Source: Clostridium kluyveri DSM 555 (GTDB lineage: Bacteria > Bacillota > Clostridia > Clostridiales > Clostridiaceae). From it: DNA of 64,000 nt. Position 1 is the stretch's first letter. Each line of letters starts with the position of its first letter. Positions 1-9,766 of this stretch are shown here, in pieces. The stretch is from the NCBI RefSeq assembly GCF_000016505.1, contig NC_009706.1, positions 3,534,001-3,598,000 on the forward strand. Reading direction: 5' to 3'. The position numbers and the translations under genes are program-made. The notes beneath the pieces were generated by a model. The model did not search any database. It was not told the origin of the DNA and worked only from the letters and a program-made list of their open reading frames with translations.

Positions 1-202
1 CTATATCTCCACTTCTAACTTTGTTTACAATAACCATATCCACACTCTGAAAACCACTGTCAACAGTAACTACAGTACTATAATTACTTTTTAAGATATG
101 ATTTGTATCACAATATATTATAACTTCTATGTCATTTTCTCTTGCTATATTCTCTATTATATATTTTCCTGGACAAGCATCCCCATCTATTAATATTCTC
201 AT
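1..202 (-). CDS. YaiI/YqxD family (DUF188) protein, partial
   Basis: The 67 visible N-terminal residues begin MRILIDGDACPGKYIIENIA and continue with YCDTNHIL and VDSGFQSVDMVIVNKV. This is the conserved start of the small UPF0178/DUF188 family, in which acidic residues of a PIN-like fold sit in the DGDACP motif. The biochemical role of the family is not established; a nuclease-like fold is inferred from homology. The gene starts at the ATG at 202-200 and runs off the left end of the window, so about half of the usual ~150 residues is missing here. It lies in the same direction as pgi but 338 bases downstream of it, so an operon is not evident. Confidence 0.85.
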   Translation of the reverse strand, partial: MRILIDGDACPGKYIIENIARENDIEVIIYCDTNHILKSNYSTVVTVDSGFQSVDMVIVNKVRSGDI

Positions 203-469
203 TTTAATCCCATAATGTAAAATCTCATGTTAAATATTAAAATTTTACTTATTTATTCCTCCACTCATTAATTAATCTTCTTACTTGTAATCTTTTGTAA
301 ATATTCTATTTAAATTATACACTACTATAATAAAATTATCATCTGTCAGTTTTTAGTGAACAGCTTATGGAGTAATTGAGAGGTTCGGATGGAGTTCACC
401 TATGAAAAATGCTTATCTCATACTTTAAATAATATGGTATTATTAGATAATTTTAGACTTAGGATAAAA

Positions 470-506
470 TAAAACTCCACAATAGACATGCTATCATAGA
501 GTTTTA
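470..506 (-). terminator. possible weak terminator downstream of pgi
   Basis: TAAAACTC (470-477) and GAGTTTTA (499-506) form an 8-bp dyad with a 21-base loop, 34 bases beyond the pgi stop. AT-rich and without a clear U-tract, so only a weak candidate. Nothing else recognisable lies in 203-539. Confidence 0.3.
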
Positions 507-539
507 CTGTATTATATCCAAACTATATTTGGGCAAATT

Positions 540-1889
540 TTATATTTTTTGCTTTAATTTTAAACTCATATCATACTCAGGGTTTTTAAGTAGTGCAAAC
601 ATATTATTTTTATAGGCTTCAACTCCAGGTTGATCAAAAGGATTTATTCCCATTAAATATCCACTCATTGCACAAGCTTTTTCAAAGAAATATACCATAT
701 GTCCAAAGTAATAGGGTGTTAACTCAGGTACATTTAAAATCATTACAGGAACCTTCCCATCACTGTGGGCCAGCACTGTTCCCCTTAAAATCTGATGGTT
801 TACAAAACTTATTGATTTATCTGCAATGAAATTTAATCCATCTAAATTATCCTTATCCTCTCCTATAATTATATCCTTTGGAGACTTTTCTACATTTATA
901 AAAGTTTCAAATAATATTCTAAGTCCCTGTTGTATATACTGTCCCATAGAGTGCAAATCTGTTGAAAAATCTCCGCAGGCAGGAAATATACCTTTATTTT
1001 CTTTTCCTTCACTTTCTCCAAAAAGTTGTTTCCACCATTCTCCAAAATAATGAAGACATGGCTCGAAATTCACCATCATTTCAGTAGTTTTTCTTCTTTT
1101 AAACAGTATATTTCTAACTGATGCATATCTATAAGCAGCATTTTTATCTAAATCTTCACTACTATAAGCTTCTCTAGCATCCGCTGCCCCCTTCATAACA
1201 TCTTCTATATTAATTCCCGCCACTGCCATTGGAAGTAATCCTACCGCAGTTAACACAGAATACCTTCCTCCTATATTATCTGGGATAACATAGGTTTCAT
1301 ATCCCTCTATATCTGCCAAGGCCTTCAAAGCCCCTCTTTTCTTGTCTGTAGTAACATATATCCTATGTCCTGCTTCTTCTTTTCCATATTTTTTTTCTAG
1401 CAAACCTTTTAACAATCTAAATGCAACAGCAGGTTCCGTAGTGGTTCCTGATTTGGAAATAACATTCAAAGATATATCCATACCTTCTACAGCCTGGAGC
1501 AAGTCCTTCATATAAGCCGCACTCATATTATTTCCTGCATAAAGTATTATAGGAGCTTTTCTTTTATCTTTAGGCAGTATATTATTGAATGTATTTGAAA
1601 ACATTTCAATAGCAGCCCTAGCCCCTAAATAAGACCCTCCTATACCTATAACTATAAATACATCTGAAGTATTCCTAATCTTTCTAGCCGCTATTTTTAT
1701 CCTATTAAATTCTTCTTTGTCATAACTCGCCGGTAGGTTAACCCATCCCAGGAAATTATCCCCTTTACCTGTTCCATTTTCTAACATATGGTGGGCACTA
1801 GATACAAAAGGCTGCAGACTATCCATATCACTTTTGCTCACATAAGAATAAACTTTACTTAAATCCAAACTTATACCTTTTTCTAACAT
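540..1889 (-). CDS. pgi: Glucose-6-phosphate isomerase
   Basis: Converts glucose-6-phosphate and fructose-6-phosphate in glycolysis/gluconeogenesis, in the cytosol. The 449-residue length matches the short bacterial form (Bacillus/Thermotoga type, ~450). The phosphosugar-binding motifs [16 protein letters not shown] (residues ~82-97) and [18 protein letters not shown] (~144-161), the [10 protein letters not shown] segment and the C-terminal [13 protein letters not shown] are all present. A GGAGGTG Shine-Dalgarno sequence lies about 12 bases before the ATG. It is a single-gene unit; the next gene upstream is divergent. It sits near the glycogen operon, which draws on the glucose-phosphate pool that this enzyme connects to glycolysis. 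Confidence 0.97.
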   Translation of the reverse strand: MLEKGISLDLSKVYSYVSKSDMDSLQPFVSSAHHMLENGTGKGDNFLGWVNLPASYDKEEFNRIKIAARKIRNTSDVFIVIGIGGSYLGARAAIEMFSNTFNNILPKDKRKAPIILYAGNNMSAAYMKDLLQAVEGMDISLNVISKSGTTTEPAVAFRLLKGLLEKKYGKEEAGHRIYVTTDKKRGALKALADIEGYETYVIPDNIGGRYSVLTAVGLLPMAVAGINIEDVMKGAADAREAYSSEDLDKNAAYRYASVRNILFKRRKTTEMMVNFEPCLHYFGEWWKQLFGESEGKENKGIFPACGDFSTDLHSMGQYIQQGLRILFETFINVEKSPKDIIIGEDKDNLDGLNFIADKSISFVNHQILRGTVLAHSDGKVPVMILNVPELTPYYFGHMVYFFEKACAMSGYLMGINPFDQPGVEAYKNNMFALLKNPEYDMSLKLKQKI

Positions 1890-2322
1890 GACTTTACTTG
1901 CACCTCCAACACTTTATTTATATTAAAATTACATTAATTTCCATTACATTCCATATAAGAAGTCTAACAATTTTTATGCCAAGTTTACATTTCTAAAATC
2001 CTAAGCTTTTTAAAATAAGTGACAAGCGCTGATGTGATCTCCCCAATAAATTAATCTAGCCTTCGGATAAATATCATCTATTAAACAAATTTAAAAAATC
2101 ACTTCATTGATATTTTAGTTATATTATTTATATATTCATTTTATTCTTCACATTTTCCTATTAATTTTATTCATTATTACTGCCCATATCAATTTAACAG
2201 TAATAACTTCTATAAGCTAAAAATATATATTATCCACAATTATATGACTTATTTGTTGTCCAAATATCAAAAATTTATGTGAAATTTATGTGATTATGAC
2301 TACTTATATATTATAAATTATA
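1890..2322. other. gene-free AT-rich spacer between divergent genes
   Basis: Divergent upstream region of pgi and the MerR-like gene. No ORF with a ribosome binding site and no recognisable structured RNA. A short direct repeat of AAATTTATGTGA is visible near 2273-2295, of unknown meaning. Confidence 0.5.
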
Positions 2323-2351
2323 TTGATATTTTTTCCAATTAATTGTATAAT
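2323..2351 (+). promoter_or_regulatory. sigma-A type promoter of the MerR-like gene
   Basis: TTGATA (2323-2328), a 17-base spacer, and a perfect TATAAT (2346-2351). The ribosome binding site AAGGAGG follows almost immediately (2357-2363), so the 5' leader must be very short. Confidence 0.75.
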
Positions 2352-2371
2352 ATTTCAAGGAGGTGCTAACT

Positions 2372-2977
2372 ATGGAAAATAATGCAATTAACATAAGTGA
2401 TTTTAAAAATGTTACCTATAAAATTAGAGAAGTTGCCAAAATGTTAAATACCAATACTCAAACAATCAAGAATTACTGTTCAACTTTTAGAACTATCCTA
2501 AATAGAAGCAATATTTCCGGTAGAAAGGGAGATTTTACTGGAGATGATATCAACAAGTTAAAGATGATTCAATATTTATCAAAACAAAAACATTATAAAC
2601 CTCAACAAATTATAGATTACTTTTCATATAACGATTCTCTGGGAAGTAAAAAGGAATTAGAATTCATAGCAGAAACAATATATACTTTAATTAAACCTGA
2701 AATAGAAAATACTATTAAAGATTCTATTGATACTACTATACAGGAACATAGTACCAATATAAGAAACGATATTAAAATTAATGGTAAAGAGATAACTGGA
2801 CGTATAAATAAGGTATTAAGTAGTAATAACTCTTTAATCAGCTCTATGACAGAAACCAAAAATTTAATTAAAAGTATCGAAGATAATCAAAATCAATACC
2901 TGAGCAGAATAGAACGGAGAAAGCATAAGAATAAATGGTATAATAATTTATTTAAAATATCCAACAAAAATAAATAA
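2372..2977 (+). CDS. MerR-like DNA-binding protein with C-terminal coiled coil
   Basis: 201 residues from the ATG at 2372, chosen because AAGGAGG (2357-2363) lies 8 bases before it; the upstream GTG at 2363 overlaps the Shine-Dalgarno sequence. Residues ~15-75 (YKIREVAKMLNTNTQTIKNY ... GDFTGDDINKLKMIQYLSKQ) form a MerR-type winged helix. Residues ~90-175 are rich in charged and polar heptads and probably form a coiled coil, and the C-terminus is strongly basic (RIERRKHKNKWYN). This MerR-head plus coiled-coil plan recalls Bacillus RacA, the chromosome-anchoring sporulation protein, and also small plasmid DNA-binding proteins; no specific function is claimed. It has its own promoter and a strong terminator, so it is monocistronic. 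Confidence 0.6.
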   Translation: MENNAINISDFKNVTYKIREVAKMLNTNTQTIKNYCSTFRTILNRSNISGRKGDFTGDDINKLKMIQYLSKQKHYKPQQIIDYFSYNDSLGSKKELEFIAETIYTLIKPEIENTIKDSIDTTIQEHSTNIRNDIKINGKEITGRINKVLSSNNSLISSMTETKNLIKSIEDNQNQYLSRIERRKHKNKWYNNLFKISNKNK

Positions 2978-3007
2978 TAATATCCCCTCCAAGAAGATAT
3001 ATTAGAG

Positions 3008-3048
3008 TCAAAAAACAGTACAGGCTTTAAAACTATACTGTTTTTTGA
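3008..3048. terminator. strong bidirectional terminator
   Basis: Perfect 13-bp dyad, TCAAAAAACAGTA (3008-3020) with TACTGTTTTTTGA (3036-3048), and U/A-tracts on both sides. It ends the plus-strand MerR-like gene and, read on the minus strand, the glycogen operon after glgD. Confidence 0.85.
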
Positions 3049-3091
3049 TTTTTAATCCAATTTGCCAAAGTTATAGAACCCATAGGCAGAC

Positions 3092-4204
3092 TTAATATAT
3101 CCTTTCGTAATTTTGCATTACAATTGGTGCATCCTTATCTCCTTTTAATTCTTTATCTGTTTTTATATGAACATTTTTATCTAAAATTGTATATTCTAAT
3201 TTTACATTGTTATCTACTATACAATTTTGAAGAACTATACAGTTTTTAAGGATTGAACCTTTTGATATAGTTACTCTTCTGAATATTATGCTGTTTTCTA
3301 TAGTTCCATATATAGAACACCCATCTCCTATTATAGAATTAATAACGTTACTGGACTGAAAATACCTGCATGGCATGTCATCATTTGTTTTAGTATATAT
3401 AGGTTTATACTTTGAAAATAGTTCACCCATTATCTTATGATCTAAAAGTTCCATGCTTGTCCTGTAATATGATTTAATAGAATTTACACAACTTAAATAT
3501 CCCTTGAATTCAAATACTCCTACATTCAGATATTTTAGGCATTTATATATGTTATGTTTTACCTTTCTATAATTTCCTGTTGATATGCATTCATTAACTA
3601 TATTCATAAACATTTTCTTTTTAAGCATATATATTTCCATACTTATATTAGCTTTCTCATTTATTCCTATATTCCTTCCTACACTTATAACTCTTCCTTC
3701 ATGGTTTATATTTAATGTGTCACAGTGGATAAATCTTGAATCTGCATCTTCAACTTTTTTATATATTATTGTAATATCATTTTTAGATTTTATATGAAAC
3801 TCCATGGCTTCTTTTAAATCAATATTACAAATCATATAAGAAGACGCCATAACTACGTATTCTTCTCTACTTCTTTTAAAATAAAGTATATTTTTAGAAA
3901 AATTTTGTACATCATCTAAATTTAAATTTTTCTCCGTATAATTAAATACCCTAAGCCCTTTTATTTTTCTATTTAAATCCCAGGGACGACCATTACTTAA
4001 ATGATCTATTAAAGATCTTGATTCCATTTTTGTAAATATTCCTATATTTTCTATTCCACTGTTAGTCATATTAGACAATATAAAATCAATGATTCTGTAT
4101 CTACCTGCAATAGGTATGGCTGCTAAAGTTCTATTCTTGGAAAGTTCTTTTATATTATCGTCATTTTCATCTAAATTTATAATACCCATAAAATTTTCAT
4201 TCAT
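3092..4204 (-). CDS. glgD: GlgD, non-catalytic-type ADP-glucose pyrophosphorylase subunit
   Basis: Partner of GlgC in clostridial and bacillar ADP-glucose pyrophosphorylase, the first committed step of glycogen (granulose) synthesis. 370 residues with the nucleotidyltransferase fold (LAAIPIAGRYRIIDFILSNM, residues ~27-46) and a C-terminal left-handed beta-helix of hexapeptide-like repeats (NSIIGDGCSIYGTIENSII ... NCIVDNNVKLEYTILDKNV). The N-terminal GGxGxRL nucleotide-binding loop of GlgC is replaced (MGIINLDENDDNIKELSKNR), as is usual for GlgD, so it is expected to be regulatory rather than catalytic. Last gene of the six-gene operon, 49 bases after glgC, followed by a strong terminator. Confidence 0.93.
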   Translation of the reverse strand: MNENFMGIINLDENDDNIKELSKNRTLAAIPIAGRYRIIDFILSNMTNSGIENIGIFTKMESRSLIDHLSNGRPWDLNRKIKGLRVFNYTEKNLNLDDVQNFSKNILYFKRSREEYVVMASSYMICNIDLKEAMEFHIKSKNDITIIYKKVEDADSRFIHCDTLNINHEGRVISVGRNIGINEKANISMEIYMLKKKMFMNIVNECISTGNYRKVKHNIYKCLKYLNVGVFEFKGYLSCVNSIKSYYRTSMELLDHKIMGELFSKYKPIYTKTNDDMPCRYFQSSNVINSIIGDGCSIYGTIENSIIFRRVTISKGSILKNCIVLQNCIVDNNVKLEYTILDKNVHIKTDKELKGDKDAPIVMQNYERIY

Positions 4205-4253
4205 AATATCTACCCACCCAATAAATATTTTTTAAATTTTAAGTAAAAGATAT

Positions 4254-5405
4254 CTATGAACTTACAAGTAAGGATTCTGCTTTTATATCTTTATTTGATC
4301 CTATCACTGTAATTTCTCTTCCATCACCTATAATGCTGTTCTTTCTGACAACTACATTGCTGCCTACCAATGCTTTATTAATTATTACATTATCTCCTAT
4401 TTTACTGTATGGCATTATAACTGAATCTATTATTTTTGAATTTTTCCCTATGATACTTCCTGAAGATATGATAGAATTTTTTACCTCTCCATATATTTCA
4501 CATCCATTCACTGCAATGGATGATTTAATATTAGCCTTTGGTCCAATGTACTGTGCTGGTTCCACATGGTTTACGGAATATATTCTCCAGTTTAGATCTC
4601 CTAAATTAAGTTCATTATCCTCTTTTAAAAGATCCATATTTGCTTCCCATAGACTTTGTATGGTACCTACATCCTTCCAGTATCCCCTAAAAGGATAAGC
4701 ATACATTTTTATTCCGCTATTTAGCATATTAGGTATAATGTTTTTTCCAAAATCATTAGAAGAATTTTTATCACTTTGATCCGCTTTTAAAAATCTTTTT
4801 AGTAATGTCCATTTAAATATATAAACACCCATGGACGCCTTTGTACTTTTAGCTTTCATTGGTTTCTCCTGGAATTCATATATTTCCATATCAGATTTGG
4901 TATTTACTATTCCAAATCTATAAGTTTCTTCTATGGGGACTTCAATAACTGCAATGGTTACATCAGCTTTTTTTTCTTTATGGAATTTAAGCATATTAGC
5001 ATAGTTCATTTTATAAATATGATCTCCTGAGAGGATAATAACATATTCTGGATTATAATTATCCACAAAAGATATATTCTGATATATAGCATCTGCTGTT
5101 CCTTTATACCAATTACCACCACTTTCTTCCTGATAAGGGGGCAATACATATACTCCTCCGTCTCTTCTATCTAAATCCCAGGGGGTGCCTATCCCTATAT
5201 GAGAATTTAATTCTAATGGTTTATACTGTGTTAATACCCCTACTGTATAAATTCCTGAATTAGAACAATTACTTAAAACAAAATCTATTATTCTGTATTT
5301 TCCTCCGAATGGCACTGCAGGCTTTGCTAATTTTTTAGTCAATATACCAAGCCTTGACCCTTGTCCCCCTGCGAGTATCATTGATATCATTTCTTTTCTA
5401 TCCAT
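4254..5405 (-). CDS. glgC: GlgC, glucose-1-phosphate adenylyltransferase
   Basis: Makes ADP-glucose from glucose-1-phosphate and ATP for glycogen synthesis. [41 protein letters not shown] begins with the catalytic GGxGxRL loop, followed by the GTADAIYQN and [10 protein letters not shown] motifs (Asp for metal binding), ASMGVYIF, and a C-terminal beta-helix. I place the start at the ATG at 5405 (383 residues): a GGAG lies 8 bases upstream of it and the family begins just before [15 protein letters not shown], whereas the longer frame (from 5420) has no ribosome binding site. It is directly upstream of glgD, so the two subunits are made together. Confidence 0.95.
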   Translation of the reverse strand: MDRKEMISMILAGGQGSRLGILTKKLAKPAVPFGGKYRIIDFVLSNCSNSGIYTVGVLTQYKPLELNSHIGIGTPWDLDRRDGGVYVLPPYQEESGGNWYKGTADAIYQNISFVDNYNPEYVIILSGDHIYKMNYANMLKFHKEKKADVTIAVIEVPIEETYRFGIVNTKSDMEIYEFQEKPMKAKSTKASMGVYIFKWTLLKRFLKADQSDKNSSNDFGKNIIPNMLNSGIKMYAYPFRGYWKDVGTIQSLWEANMDLLKEDNELNLGDLNWRIYSVNHVEPAQYIGPKANIKSSIAVNGCEIYGEVKNSIISSGSIIGKNSKIIDSVIMPYSKIGDNVIINKALVGSNVVVRKNSIIGDGREITVIGSNKDIKAESLLVSS

Positions 5406-5445
5406 AACATCATTCTCCATTCTTAATTAAAAGTAATTTTGTACT

Positions 5446-7236
5446 CTATAACTCTATCTGGTTGGATAAAATTTTTATTTCTAATGCTGATATCTCTTGG
5501 TCTATTTCATCAGCTATTATGTGAAAAGATTTATGCTCACTTCTATTTATTACAATTAAAATATTCTCCTTATTAATTGTTCTCTTATAACACAATACAT
5601 CTTTATCTATATGATAAAATTCTATGCCTCCTTTTTTTAATGAATCATATCTATTTCTAAGTGCTGTGATATGTCTATAAAAATCCAGTATCACTTTATT
5701 TTCGTTTCCCCAGGGGTAGGTCTTTCTGTTTAAAGGGTCTTTTCCTCCTAAGACTCCTGCTTCATCGCCATAGTATATAAGCGGAACCCCAGGCATAGTC
5801 ATTTGAATTGTAACAGCCATTTTTAAAAATTGTATTTTATTTTCTCCTTTTTTGTCTAATACAGTGAGAATTCTTTCAGTATCATGAGTTCCAAGTATAT
5901 TTAAATTAGAGAAAAATATTTCCGGTGGATAATTCTCATATAGACTTAAAATTTTTCTTTCAAATGTATATGAATCTATATCCTCTGTTAAAAATTCTAT
6001 TACAGCATTTCTAAAAGGATAATTAGTTACAGAATCGAGTTCTCTGCCTAAAACATATCTTCTTCTATTTGAGTAACTAATTTTATTTGATGCATCTTCC
6101 CAAACCTCACCTATAAGTATAGATTCATTATTAATACTCTTTATTTTATTTCGTATTTTTTCTATAAAATCATCAGGAAGCTCGTCTGCTACATCAAGTC
6201 TCCAGCCGTATGCACCAAGTTTCATCCACTTTTCCAATACTGAATTTTTTCCCTCTATAATAAAATTCACATAATCGGGATTCATTTCATTTATAGAAGG
6301 CATACTGTCTATCCCCCACCAACTGTCATATTTATCTGGATGTTCTATAAATGTATACCAGTTATAATATGGAGAATCTTTGGATTGATATGCACCTTCC
6401 GAATCATAATTTCCATACTTATTAAAATAAACACTATCATCTCCAGTATGGTTAAATACTCCATCTAAAATAATTTTTATATCTAATTTATCTGCCTCTT
6501 CACATAATTTTTTAAATATTTTTTCATCCCCATACATGCTGTCTATAGATTTGTAATCCCCCGTATCATATTTATGATTACTTATAGATTTAAATATAGG
6601 ATTAAGATATATTGCACTAATCCCTAAACTCTTTATATAACAGAGTTTTTCAATTACCCCTTTTAAATTCCCTCCAAAAAAGTCCCATCTTATTACTTTA
6701 CCCTGGTTATCCCTTATATACATGGGTTCATCCTGCCAATTTCCGTATATAAAACTATTATGTTTGGGATTAGTTATTTCTCCATTGCTATTGCCATTTT
6801 TAAATCTATCCACAAATATTTGGTATATCATACCTTGCTTGAACCATTTTGGCACCTTTAAAGGCTCATATACAGTTATCTGATAAGGTATAGGCATGCT
6901 GTTATATATCTGTCCTTGTCCACCTAACCCGTCAGAATTGTTTCCGTAGTGAACATACCCTCCATCCTCAGTTTTTATTCTAAAAAAATAATTGATAAGT
7001 CCCACATAATCTTTATCTAAATATATATAATGGTAATACACATATTTATTATAATTTTCAATTCTAACACTCATCTTTACTATTTTTTCCGTATAATCAA
7101 AATAGATGATATTTAAATATATTTCCAAAAATCTATCCGTAACTGCACAAATATATACTTTTTTCCCTTTGGGCACTGCACCAAACGGATTTCTATAATA
7201 AATATCTCTTGAATCATGTTTTATATGAAAATTCAT
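5446..7236 (-). CDS. GH13 alpha-amylase / neopullulanase-type glycoside hydrolase
   Basis: 596 residues, no signal peptide, so cytoplasmic. The N-terminal ~125 residues look like the CBM34-type domain of neopullulanases, cyclomaltodextrinases and maltogenic amylases; the catalytic barrel follows. The four GH13 regions are visible: DGVFNHTG (region I), GWRLDVADEL (II, catalytic Asp), LIGEVWED (III, acid/base Glu) and LGTHDTERI (IV). Lying inside a glycogen operon between glgP and glgC, it most likely trims or debranches glycogen or the limit dextrins left by the phosphorylase; the exact substrate (alpha-1,4 versus alpha-1,6 bonds) cannot be told from motifs. The start ATG at 7236 has a GGGG-rich ribosome binding site. 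Confidence 0.9.
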   Translation of the reverse strand: MNFHIKHDSRDIYYRNPFGAVPKGKKVYICAVTDRFLEIYLNIIYFDYTEKIVKMSVRIENYNKYVYYHYIYLDKDYVGLINYFFRIKTEDGGYVHYGNNSDGLGGQGQIYNSMPIPYQITVYEPLKVPKWFKQGMIYQIFVDRFKNGNSNGEITNPKHNSFIYGNWQDEPMYIRDNQGKVIRWDFFGGNLKGVIEKLCYIKSLGISAIYLNPIFKSISNHKYDTGDYKSIDSMYGDEKIFKKLCEEADKLDIKIILDGVFNHTGDDSVYFNKYGNYDSEGAYQSKDSPYYNWYTFIEHPDKYDSWWGIDSMPSINEMNPDYVNFIIEGKNSVLEKWMKLGAYGWRLDVADELPDDFIEKIRNKIKSINNESILIGEVWEDASNKISYSNRRRYVLGRELDSVTNYPFRNAVIEFLTEDIDSYTFERKILSLYENYPPEIFFSNLNILGTHDTERILTVLDKKGENKIQFLKMAVTIQMTMPGVPLIYYGDEAGVLGGKDPLNRKTYPWGNENKVILDFYRHITALRNRYDSLKKGGIEFYHIDKDVLCYKRTINKENILIVINRSEHKSFHIIADEIDQEISALEIKILSNQIEL

Positions 7237-7293
7237 GCTTTACCCCTTTTCACCCAGACTTTACTTTTCTAAACTCCTTTATTCAAAGTACCT

Positions 7294-9732
7294 TTATTCT
7301 AAATTCTTATATAGGCATTTAGAACCCCATATACCTGTAGCATATTCTTTTATAGTTCTGTCACTGGAAAATATTCCAGAATGGGCTATATTTATGGCAC
7401 ACATTTTTTGCCATTTTGACTTATCCTTATACAATTCATCTACTTTTTTCTGCGCTTCCAAATAAGAATAAAAATCTTTTATTACAAAAAATTCGTCATT
7501 ATAAGTAACTAAATTATCGTATATACTCTTAAATCTATTTTTGTCTTTAGAATATGTGCCATCTATTAGAGAATCAATAACTCTCTTTAATCTTGTATCA
7601 CCAGATATAATCTGCTGCGAATTATATCCACCATTTTTATAATAATTCAATACTTCATTTTCTGTAATCCCAAATATCACTATATTATCATTTCCAACCT
7701 CATCTCTTATTTCCACATTGGCGCCATCTAAAGTAGCTATTGTAACTGCTCCATTCATCATAAACTTCATATTGCTAGTCCCCGAAGCTTCCTTGGTTGT
7801 GGTGGAAATTTGTTCACTTAAATCCGCTGCGGGTATTATAGCTTCTGCAAGAGACACCCTGTAATTTTCCATAAATACAACTTTAATTTTTTTATTTACT
7901 CTATCATCTCTATTTATTTTATCAGCCAATACATTTATTAATGTAATCATATCCTTTGCCATATAATATCCAGGTGCCGACTTACCTGCAAATATAAATG
8001 TCCTTGGTATTATATCTAAACTTGGATTTTCCACAAGTTCATCATATAAATCCATTATTCTAAGACAATTCAAGGTCTGTCTTTTATAGGCGTGAATTCT
8101 TTTTATTTGGACATCAAACATAGAGTTTATATCTACTTCTATTCCATTAGTTCTATATATAAGATCTGCTAATTTCCTTTTATTTTCAAACTTTATTTTT
8201 TCAAGCTGAGCTTGTACATTCTTATCTTCTGCAAACTTTTCAAAATTTATCATGTCTGTAGGGTGAGCTATAAAGCTATCTCCTATTGTGCTTTTTAAAA
8301 GAAGTGCTAATTTAGGATTTGAACTTATAAGCCACCTTCTATGACTTATACCATTGGTTTTATTGTTGAATCTATTTGGATAATAATAATAGAAATCTGC
8401 CATATTCTGCTTCTTGAGTATTTCAGTATGGAGCTTTGCCACACCATTTACACTGTGACTTCCCACTATAGCAAGATGGGCCATATTTATATAGCCATCA
8501 TTTATTATGGACATTCTTTTTATTTTATCCCACTGATTGTAGTATTTATTTTGTAGTTCTTCACAAAATCTTTTATCTATTTCCTCTACTATCATAAATA
8601 TCCGGGGCAGTAAAGTTTTAAACATATCTACAGGCCACCTCTCAAGTGCCTCTGCCATTATAGTATGATTGGTATATGATATAATATTATTAGTCATTCT
8701 CCATGCGTTATCCCAGCCAATGTCTTCCTCATCTATAAATATTCTCATAAGTTCTGGTATAGCCAGAGTTGGGTGGGTATCATTTATGTGTATTGCTATT
8801 TTTTCATCTAATTCATTTATATTGACTTGTGAACTTTTAAAATGATATATAATACTTTGAATACCCGCAGATACAAAAAAGTACTGCTGTTTCAATCTTA
8901 AAAGTTTGCCTTCATAAAAACTATCATCAGGATATAATATTTTGGATATAGCCTCCACAGAATCCTTATATTCCATGGCCTTTCTAAAATCTCCCCTATT
9001 AAATAATGAAAAATCAAACTCATTGGACAAAGGCTCTGCACTCCACAATCTCAATGTATTTACTACATTGTTTTTATATCCTACTATTGGTATATCGTAA
9101 GGTACTGCCAAGACCTCCTCATAGTTTATATGATTAAACCTTAAATATCCATATATATAATCTACTTTTACTTCTCCTCCAAATTTGACTACTCTTGCCT
9201 TGTCGGATTTTTTTATCTCCCATACATTACCATTCTTAAGCCAATTATCCGGTACCTCCACCTGAGAATCATTTATAATCTTCTGGTTGAAAAAACCATA
9301 TTTATATCTTATTCCACACCCATGTCCTGGTATACTTAAGGATGCCATAGAATCTAAAAAACAAGCAGCCAGTCTTCCAAGTCCTCCATTTCCAAGTCCC
9401 TGATCCTCTTCAAGCTCTTCCAATTTATTTAAATTTATTCCCATTCCATCTAAGGCCTCTTTACATATGTTCCTTATTCCTAAATTTAATAGAGTATTTC
9501 CAAGGAGTCTTCCAAGTAAAAACTCCATAGAAAAATAATACACTTGCTTTTTGCCATTTTGGTTATATTTTTTATTGGTATCTATCCACATTTTAGCTAC
9601 ATAATCTCTTACAAGACTTCCCAGAGCCTCATATTTGTTATAATCAGTTCCCTCCTCAATATCCTTGCCATGGATAGCTATAAACTTTTCTCTATAGTCC
9701 TTTTTAAAAGTTTCCTTATTTATATGCAGCAT
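7294..9732 (-). CDS. glgP: Glycogen/starch phosphorylase
   Basis: Releases glucose-1-phosphate from glycogen ends (GT35). 812 residues, the normal bacterial size. Seen: KKQVYYFSMEFLLGRLLGN near the N-terminus, EDQGLGNGGLGRLAACFLDS, the IHINDTHPTLAIPELMR segment, and the pyridoxal-phosphate site EASGTSNMKFMMNGA with its Schiff-base lysine. GGGGGA precedes the ATG at 9732. It lies 34 bases downstream of glgA in the operon, so synthesis and breakdown enzymes are co-transcribed. Confidence 0.97.
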   Translation of the reverse strand: MLHINKETFKKDYREKFIAIHGKDIEEGTDYNKYEALGSLVRDYVAKMWIDTNKKYNQNGKKQVYYFSMEFLLGRLLGNTLLNLGIRNICKEALDGMGINLNKLEELEEDQGLGNGGLGRLAACFLDSMASLSIPGHGCGIRYKYGFFNQKIINDSQVEVPDNWLKNGNVWEIKKSDKARVVKFGGEVKVDYIYGYLRFNHINYEEVLAVPYDIPIVGYKNNVVNTLRLWSAEPLSNEFDFSLFNRGDFRKAMEYKDSVEAISKILYPDDSFYEGKLLRLKQQYFFVSAGIQSIIYHFKSSQVNINELDEKIAIHINDTHPTLAIPELMRIFIDEEDIGWDNAWRMTNNIISYTNHTIMAEALERWPVDMFKTLLPRIFMIVEEIDKRFCEELQNKYYNQWDKIKRMSIINDGYINMAHLAIVGSHSVNGVAKLHTEILKKQNMADFYYYYPNRFNNKTNGISHRRWLISSNPKLALLLKSTIGDSFIAHPTDMINFEKFAEDKNVQAQLEKIKFENKRKLADLIYRTNGIEVDINSMFDVQIKRIHAYKRQTLNCLRIMDLYDELVENPSLDIIPRTFIFAGKSAPGYYMAKDMITLINVLADKINRDDRVNKKIKVVFMENYRVSLAEAIIPAADLSEQISTTTKEASGTSNMKFMMNGAVTIATLDGANVEIRDEVGNDNIVIFGITENEVLNYYKNGGYNSQQIISGDTRLKRVIDSLIDGTYSKDKNRFKSIYDNLVTYNDEFFVIKDFYSYLEAQKKVDELYKDKSKWQKMCAINIAHSGIFSSDRTIKEYATGIWGSKCLYKNLE

Positions 9733-9766
9733 AGAATTCCCCCTAGCTAAACTAATTTACAGATAT

